From UBA4416 sp943362175 (lineage in GTDB: Bacteria; Bacteroidota; Bacteroidia; B-17B0; Aurantibacillaceae), in contig CALRIU020000012.1 of assembly GCA_943362175.1 (NCBI GenBank), positions 62,001 through 126,000 of the forward strand: DNA of 64,000 bases, written 5' to 3'. Below, piece by piece: positions 59,785 to 64,000 of this stretch. The notes below the pieces were generated by a model. The model was not told the origin of the DNA and ran no database searches. It worked only from the letters and a program-made list of their open reading frames with translations. Position 1 is the stretch's first letter. Every line of letters starts with the position of its first letter. A program made the position numbers and the translations under genes.

Positions 59785-60750
59785 ATGAAGCCAGCTGATT
59801 TTATCGTTCGTATTCCGGAGCCTTGCCACGAGGACTGGAACCAGATGCAACCCGATGCCAAAGGCAAGTTTTGCAGCTCCTGCAGCAAATCCGTATTCGA
59901 TTTTTCCAATAAAACGGATTTGGAAATCAAAACTATTTTAATAGAACATAAAGACCAGAAAGTCTGCGGGCACTTTAAGAAAACCCAGATCGACCGGCCC
60001 CTGAGCCTCACTGTCCGGCCTGATAATCTTCCTTACCATGTCAGCATTACGAAAACCTTTGCCATTGCGCTGTTCCTGGTATTCGGGTCCATGTTGTTCA
60101 GCTGCAAAGACGAAAAAGGAAATGACATTCCGGTAAAAGTAGAATCGCCTGAAATGGTAGCCGGGATGATTATGGCACCAGTTCCACCTTCCCCTTTAGA
60201 GGATTCGCTCAGCTCCTGCGATATGCTGACCGGAGAAGTGCCGGTTGATAATACAGGAATTGGTTATGCTACTGAAGAAATGGTTAATGGAGGTATTGGC
60301 TTTGAAGAAGGGCACGGAGTTGAGCCACCTCCGCTCAAAGTAATAGATCCGCCGGAGGTGGTTATGGTTGGGATGATTGCTTATGAGCCTCCTCTGGTAA
60401 ATGACTCTGTTGTGGATTCTCCTGTCATAGATTCAAACCTGGTGAATGAGGAAGCCAAACGCCTGGCAGAATCTACAACGTTGAACCATGATAAGATCTT
60501 TAGCGTGTATCCAAATCCATCGACCGGCGAATTTACCATTGCCTACGATCTGCTCAAACGCTCGGATGTGAAGATTGCTATTTACAACATGAACGGCGCC
60601 CTGGTGAAAGCAGTCACTGATACAAAAGGCCAGTATGAAGGACGTTACCGCCTTCCGGTAAACCTGAATGAACTACCGAATGGCATTTACATCGTGAGCC
60701 TCATCCATGGCGACAAGCAGAGTGTCGAACGCCTGGTGATTGCCAGGTAA
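59785..60750 (+). CDS. Four-cysteine motif protein with T9SS sorting domain, paralogue 2
   Basis: The N-terminus repeats the module of the neighbour: IPEPCHEDWNQMQPDA, GKFCSSCSKSVFDFSNKT, VCGHFKKTQIDRPLS, with Cys14, 30, 33 and 61. The membrane segment (about 90-104) ends GSMLFSC(107)K, again lipobox-like. A long acidic, Pro-rich spacer (about 110-235) follows. The last ~85 residues form a type A T9SS sorting domain (VYPNPSTGEFTIAYD ... VERLVIAR). A module before the membrane helix and a T9SS signal after it imply a bitopic or processed protein. Confidence 0.68.
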   Translation: MKPADFIVRIPEPCHEDWNQMQPDAKGKFCSSCSKSVFDFSNKTDLEIKTILIEHKDQKVCGHFKKTQIDRPLSLTVRPDNLPYHVSITKTFAIALFLVFGSMLFSCKDEKGNDIPVKVESPEMVAGMIMAPVPPSPLEDSLSSCDMLTGEVPVDNTGIGYATEEMVNGGIGFEEGHGVEPPPLKVIDPPEVVMVGMIAYEPPLVNDSVVDSPVIDSNLVNEEAKRLAESTTLNHDKIFSVYPNPSTGEFTIAYDLLKRSDVKIAIYNMNGALVKAVTDTKGQYEGRYRLPVNLNELPNGIYIVSLIHGDKQSVERLVIAR

Positions 60751-60761
60751 GGTACATTCAC

Positions 60762-60795
60762 AAAAAAGCATCCCTGTAAACCGGGATGCTTTTTG
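60762..60795 (+). terminator. Intrinsic terminator
   Basis: AAAAAGCATCCC (60763-60774), loop of eight, GGGATGCTTTTT (60783-60794). The stem is perfect and followed by T. It ends the second four-cysteine gene. Confidence 0.85.
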
Positions 60796-60879
60796 CTGTC
60801 AGTTCTCCACGACCTATCGTGATTCGATGTCAATAAACGTCTTTTCATGTGAGACACACTATACTTTTTTGATCTTGTC

Positions 60880-60991
60880 TTTGGGCGTGCCCCTTCGGGT
60901 CGGGCTGTCGCGACTCGCTCTTTATTCCGCTATCGCTGCATAAAGGAGCTCAAACATCCCGATAGCTATCGGGACGCTCCATCCCTCACGC
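60880..60991 (-). repeat. Dispersed structured repeat element, copy C (inverted)
   Basis: Read on the minus strand it begins GCGTGAGGGATGGAGCG and ends ACAGCCCGACCCGAAGGGGC followed by ACGCCCAAAGA, very like copy A at 12693. The outer pentamers GCGTG and CACGC (60987-60991 and 60885-60889) pair. It contains the 18-bp perfect palindrome TCCCGATAGCTATCGGGA (60957-60974). It fills the gap before the efflux genes. Confidence 0.7.
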
Positions 60992-61009
60992 CTATACGCA
61001 CGAAAAAAA

Positions 61010-62422
61010 TCATTTCCAGCCACCGCCCAGCGCCCTGTAGAGATCAATCCGTGCGTTCAGTTGCCCGTACTTCAAAGCTGCCTGGTCCAGCTCGCTTTGC
61101 AGGACGCTGCTCTGTGTGCTGATCACCTCCAGGTAATTCGCCATCCCGCTTTTAAATAAGAGCACGGCATTCTGCGTGGCCTGCTGTAAGACGGCTACCC
61201 GTTTGGTGGCAATGCCTTGCTGTTCATCCAGCTTCTCCACTTTCACCAAAGCATCGGATACTTCTCCTACGGCAACCAATACGGTTTGCCTGAACTGGAT
61301 CACTGCTTTCTCGCGATCGAGCTTCGCGAGCTCGTATTGTGTTTTGATGCGTCGGTGCTGAAACAAAGGTTGAGTCAGACCTCCGGCCAGGTTGCCAAAC
61401 AAGGAAGCAGGAACAGAAAACCAGTTCGTGGCCTTATAGGCATTGAGGCCGCCGCCGGCCGTGATCTGAAGTGTAGGATAGAAGCCTGCTTTGGCAATGC
61501 CTACGCGTGCATTCTGAATACTCAGCGCCAGCTCCTGCGCTTTCACATCAGGCCTGCGGCTCAGCAGGTGTGAGGGAATGCCCGTCGATAGACTTTCATT
61601 CAGGGCGATGGCACGAAGGCCGTTAGCTCTTTCGATGCTTCCCGGAAAGCGCCCTGCCAGGATACTCAGGGCATTTTCCTGCAAGCGGATGTTTTGCTCC
61701 AGTACCGAAACCAGCTGCGCAGCCGAAAGTTGTTGGGCTTCGGCCTGCTGCACGGCCAGCAGCGTTACCTGCCCGGCGCTTTGCTGAAAACGGATTACCT
61801 GTAATGTACTGTCGTTTAAGGCCAGGTTTTTTTGGGCGATGCGGAGTTGCTCATCCAGCAGCAAGAGGTTGTAGAACCCGGAGGCCACAGCCGATACGAT
61901 AGCGGTTTGCACCGCTTTTCGGGCTTCCGCAGTTTGAAGATAAGCCGAGAGCGCTACCTTTTTCTGATTGCGGATCTTTCCCCAGATGTCTATCTCCCAG
62001 GAGAGTCCCACGTTGGCCGTGAAATCCTCGATGTGGTTGGTTCCCAGGAATTGTTCGGTTAAGGAGCCGTTTAAGCTGTTCTTCGAGGGGATCGTACTCG
62101 ACGCGCCTACGTTCAGGTTCAGCTGTGGCAGCCAGCCCAGCCTGGCCTGTCTGAGCGATTGCCCGGCAGACGCTATGTTTTTAAGCGCCAGCTGCATGTT
62201 GTAGTTTTTCAGCAGGGCAGAATCTACCAGCTTTTGCAGGGAGGCATCTGCAAAAAATATCTTCCAGGTCTGATCGGCAATGCTTGCTGTGTCGCGGCTT
62301 AGCGAATCGCCGTAAGCAAGCGGAACGCTGTCTTTCGGGACCGGAAGGTCTTTGGAGACTTTGCAGGCATGAAGCAGTAAGGCTATTATTCCTGTAAGAA
62401 TATATATAAAGCTAAGTTTCAT
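61010..62422 (-). CDS. RND efflux outer-membrane factor (OprM/NodT type lipoprotein)
   Basis: The 470-residue protein has a lipobox (LLLHAC at residue 20) and two OEP (TolC-like) repeats: WKIFFADASLQKLVDSALLKNYNMQLA and LSRRPDVKAQELALSIQNARVGIAKAGFYPTLQITAGGG. The first helix-hairpin starts ARLGWLPQLNLNVGA. It forms a trimeric outer-membrane channel for the RND pump encoded just upstream (22-base gap), expelling drugs or other toxic compounds. Confidence 0.92.
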   Translation of the reverse strand: MKLSFIYILTGIIALLLHACKVSKDLPVPKDSVPLAYGDSLSRDTASIADQTWKIFFADASLQKLVDSALLKNYNMQLALKNIASAGQSLRQARLGWLPQLNLNVGASSTIPSKNSLNGSLTEQFLGTNHIEDFTANVGLSWEIDIWGKIRNQKKVALSAYLQTAEARKAVQTAIVSAVASGFYNLLLLDEQLRIAQKNLALNDSTLQVIRFQQSAGQVTLLAVQQAEAQQLSAAQLVSVLEQNIRLQENALSILAGRFPGSIERANGLRAIALNESLSTGIPSHLLSRRPDVKAQELALSIQNARVGIAKAGFYPTLQITAGGGLNAYKATNWFSVPASLFGNLAGGLTQPLFQHRRIKTQYELAKLDREKAVIQFRQTVLVAVGEVSDALVKVEKLDEQQGIATKRVAVLQQATQNAVLLFKSGMANYLEVISTQSSVLQSELDQAALKYGQLNARIDLYRALGGGWK

Positions 62423-62443
62423 AGGTAAATGTTAAAGTGTTTT

Positions 62444-64000
62444 TTATTGTTGGTGTACAGGATCTAAAATCGTTTCGTTGACGGTGTGATTCAGGTATTC
62501 CTCCGCGGGACCCCGGAGAGGTTTTACTTTTTCCTGCAGGTATTGGAATACCACAAATAATACCGGGATGATAAAGAGCCCGAGGATAACGCCTGCCAGC
62601 ATACCGCCGATAGCACCGATGCTGATGGAGTGATTGCCCAGTGCGGAGGGGCCGGTGGCGCCTATCATCGGGATGAGCCCTGCCACAAAGGCCAGGGAAG
62701 TCATAATGATGGGGCGAAGACGAAGCCTCGAGGCTTCCAGCGCTGCGGAAAGTAACGTCTTTCCGGCATGACGGCGTTGCACGGCATACTCTACGATGAG
62801 GATGGCATTTTTGGCAAGCAAGCCGATGAGCATTACCAGGGCAACCTGTACATAAATATTGTTTTCAATACCGGCCAGGTTAATGCCGATAAATACGCCG
62901 GCAATCCCTGTAGGAATGGAAAAGATCACGGCCAAAGGCAGGATGTAGCTTTCGTACTGTGCGGCCAATAAGAAGTATACAAATAACAAGCTCAGGGCAA
63001 AGATGATGACCGATTGCCCTCCGGACGTAATCTCTTCTTTGGTGAGGCCTGAAAACTCGTAGCTGTATCCCTCGGGCAGGGTTTCTTTGGCAACCTCGCG
63101 TACAGCAAGAATGGCGTCGCCGGTACTGAATCCCGGTTTGGGAATCGCGTTCACCGCAATGGAGTTAAACATGTTGTAACGTGATACGGTTTCCGGGCCG
63201 TACACCCGTTTCATCGTTACCAGGGTATTGATCGGTACCATGTCGCCACTTTGGCTTTTGACAAAAATGCCATCCAGCGCTGCGGGTTCCGAGCGGGCGG
63301 GCAGGTCGGCCTGGATCATCACGCGGTAGTATTTTCCGAAACGGTTGAAATCAGATACCTGCACGCTGCCGAAATACGATTGCACGGTTTGTAAAATATC
63401 GCGGACATTCACGCTCAGCTGTTTGGCTTTCGCATTGTCTACCTCTACTTCAAACTGTGGATAGTCGGCTTTGAAAGCGGTAAAGGCCACGGCAATCTCC
63501 GGACGCTTCATCAGGCCGCCGATAAAATGGTTGGCAACGCCGCTGAACTTATCCAGCTGGTTTCCCGTGCGATCCTGTAAGACCAGGTCCAACCCGTCAA
63601 TGTTACTGAAGCCGGGAACCGTAGGGAAGGTAAAGACAAAGAAGTTCCCACCCGGGATCGCCCCGAGCTTCTCCCGCATCATATCGATGATGCCGTTGAT
63701 GTCTTTGATCTGACCGCGCTCTGCGATTTGTTTGAATACGATAAAGCCTGTAGCAGAGGAAGGACTGGTAGAAGAAGTCATAATGTTGAAGCCGGAAATG
63801 ATGTTGACCGTTTCAACGGCTTCCATGGGCGACAGTACTTTCTCTGCTTTCTGCAATACCTCTTTGGTGCGTTCCAGGGAAGTCCCGGAAGGCATGGATA
63901 AGGCAATCACCGCAAAGCTCTGATCCTCCGAAGGAATAAAGCCGGAAGGCGTGCGTTTTACCAGCCACACCGTGAGGAGCGTCACCAGCGCTAATCCGCC
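62444..64000 (-). CDS. RND efflux inner-membrane permease (HAE1/AcrB-type), C-terminal part
   Basis: The frame is open at the window end, so the N-terminal half lies outside. The visible ~518 residues start at GFIPSEDQSFAVIALSMPSG after the first membrane domain. They include the second porter loop, then TM7-12: VIFALSLLFVYFLLAAQYESYILPLAV, GIAGVFIGINLAGIENNIYVQVALVMLIGLLAKNAILIVEYA, and MTSLAFVAGLIPM. These match hydrophobic/amphiphilic efflux-1 (AcrB) permeases. The membrane-fusion protein should lie beyond 64 kb. It precedes the outer-membrane factor gene. Confidence 0.95.
   Translation of the reverse strand, partial: GGLALVTLLTVWLVKRTPSGFIPSEDQSFAVIALSMPSGTSLERTKEVLQKAEKVLSPMEAVETVNIISGFNIMTSSTSPSSATGFIVFKQIAERGQIKDINGIIDMMREKLGAIPGGNFFVFTFPTVPGFSNIDGLDLVLQDRTGNQLDKFSGVANHFIGGLMKRPEIAVAFTAFKADYPQFEVEVDNAKAKQLSVNVRDILQTVQSYFGSVQVSDFNRFGKYYRVMIQADLPARSEPAALDGIFVKSQSGDMVPINTLVTMKRVYGPETVSRYNMFNSIAVNAIPKPGFSTGDAILAVREVAKETLPEGYSYEFSGLTKEEITSGGQSVIIFALSLLFVYFLLAAQYESYILPLAVIFSIPTGIAGVFIGINLAGIENNIYVQVALVMLIGLLAKNAILIVEYAVQRRHAGKTLLSAALEASRLRLRPIIMTSLAFVAGLIPMIGATGPSALGNHSISIGAIGGMLAGVILGLFIIPVLFVVFQYLQEKVKPLRGPAEEYLNHTVNETILDPVHQQ

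Overview
The window is chromosomal DNA of a Bacteroidota (Bacteroidetes) bacterium. The evidence is the TAnnTTTG-type promoters with no Shine-Dalgarno sequences, type IX secretion (T9SS) sorting domains on secreted proteins, a PorZ-like T9SS protein next to recO, SusC-style TonB receptors with a carboxypeptidase-like plug extension, a TonB protein with two C-terminal domains, and the tail of a trifunctional MMPL transporter/acyltransferase/methyltransferase of the kind found in flexirubin (dialkylresorcinol) clusters. The order or genus cannot be fixed from the sequence. No rRNA, tRNA, CRISPR array, insertion sequence or prophage was seen.

Layout. 1-5.1 kb: end of the trifunctional lipid/pigment protein, a J-domain/KTSC protein coupled to the pseudouridine synthase RluF, a SiaC-like (DUF1987) protein, a small beta-barrel and a DEAD-box helicase. 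5.4-9.6 kb: a T9SS-secreted PhoX-like protein followed by a di-haem cytochrome c peroxidase. 9.6-15.5 kb: a SEC14/STAS-like protein, ligA, then a cysteine-rich set (HYC_CC_PP protein, HMA protein, TonB receptor) that looks like a metal-uptake locus. 15.6-19.2 kb: a more AT-rich block with two paralogous outer-membrane proteins sharing a duplicated promoter, flanking a quinone-oxidoreductase-like gene and a small lipoprotein. 19.4-24.1 kb: a signalling block (LuxR-type regulator lacking its phospho-acceptor Asp, DUF3606, PAS histidine kinase, receiver, receiver-SpoIIE phosphatase, and a 46-residue lipoprotein on the other strand). 24.2-28.1 kb: DinB-like protein, rlmB, arfB, a sigma-54 activator and murQ. 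28.1-30.2 kb: a DUF559 endonuclease gene enclosed by inverted palindromic repeats, a VF530 gene, and an AT-rich island with an unknown membrane protein that abuts meaB. 31-48.4 kb: uvrB, a CAP protein, prmC, TonB, hutH, ppa, an OmpA fusion, a YfhO-like protein, recO, porZ, grpE and dnaJ. 48.5-58.2 kb: a secreted unknown, a POT peptide transporter, a TerB-ABC fusion and a Pif1-like helicase. 58.4-64 kb: efp, two paralogous proteins with a four-cysteine N-terminal motif, and the outer-membrane and inner-membrane parts of an RND efflux system cut by the window end.

The most interesting signals are not the housekeeping genes. (1) The DUF559 gene is bounded precisely, at start and stop codon, by inverted copies of a two-hairpin repeat, with a third copy upstream. 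This resembles a REP/RAYT-like mobile cassette driven by a Vsr-like nuclease. (2) Three dispersed elements of about 110-120 bp have terminal bases that differ between copies yet stay complementary (GCGAC/GTCGC or GCGTG/CACGC). (3) A 20-22-bp hairpin repeat keeps a constant core while its arms covary. (4) Two adjacent genes carry an identical C-x15-C-x2-C-x27-C N-terminal module ahead of a membrane segment that ends in a lipobox-like LFSC. (5) The metal-uptake trio has vicinal cysteines in each protein.
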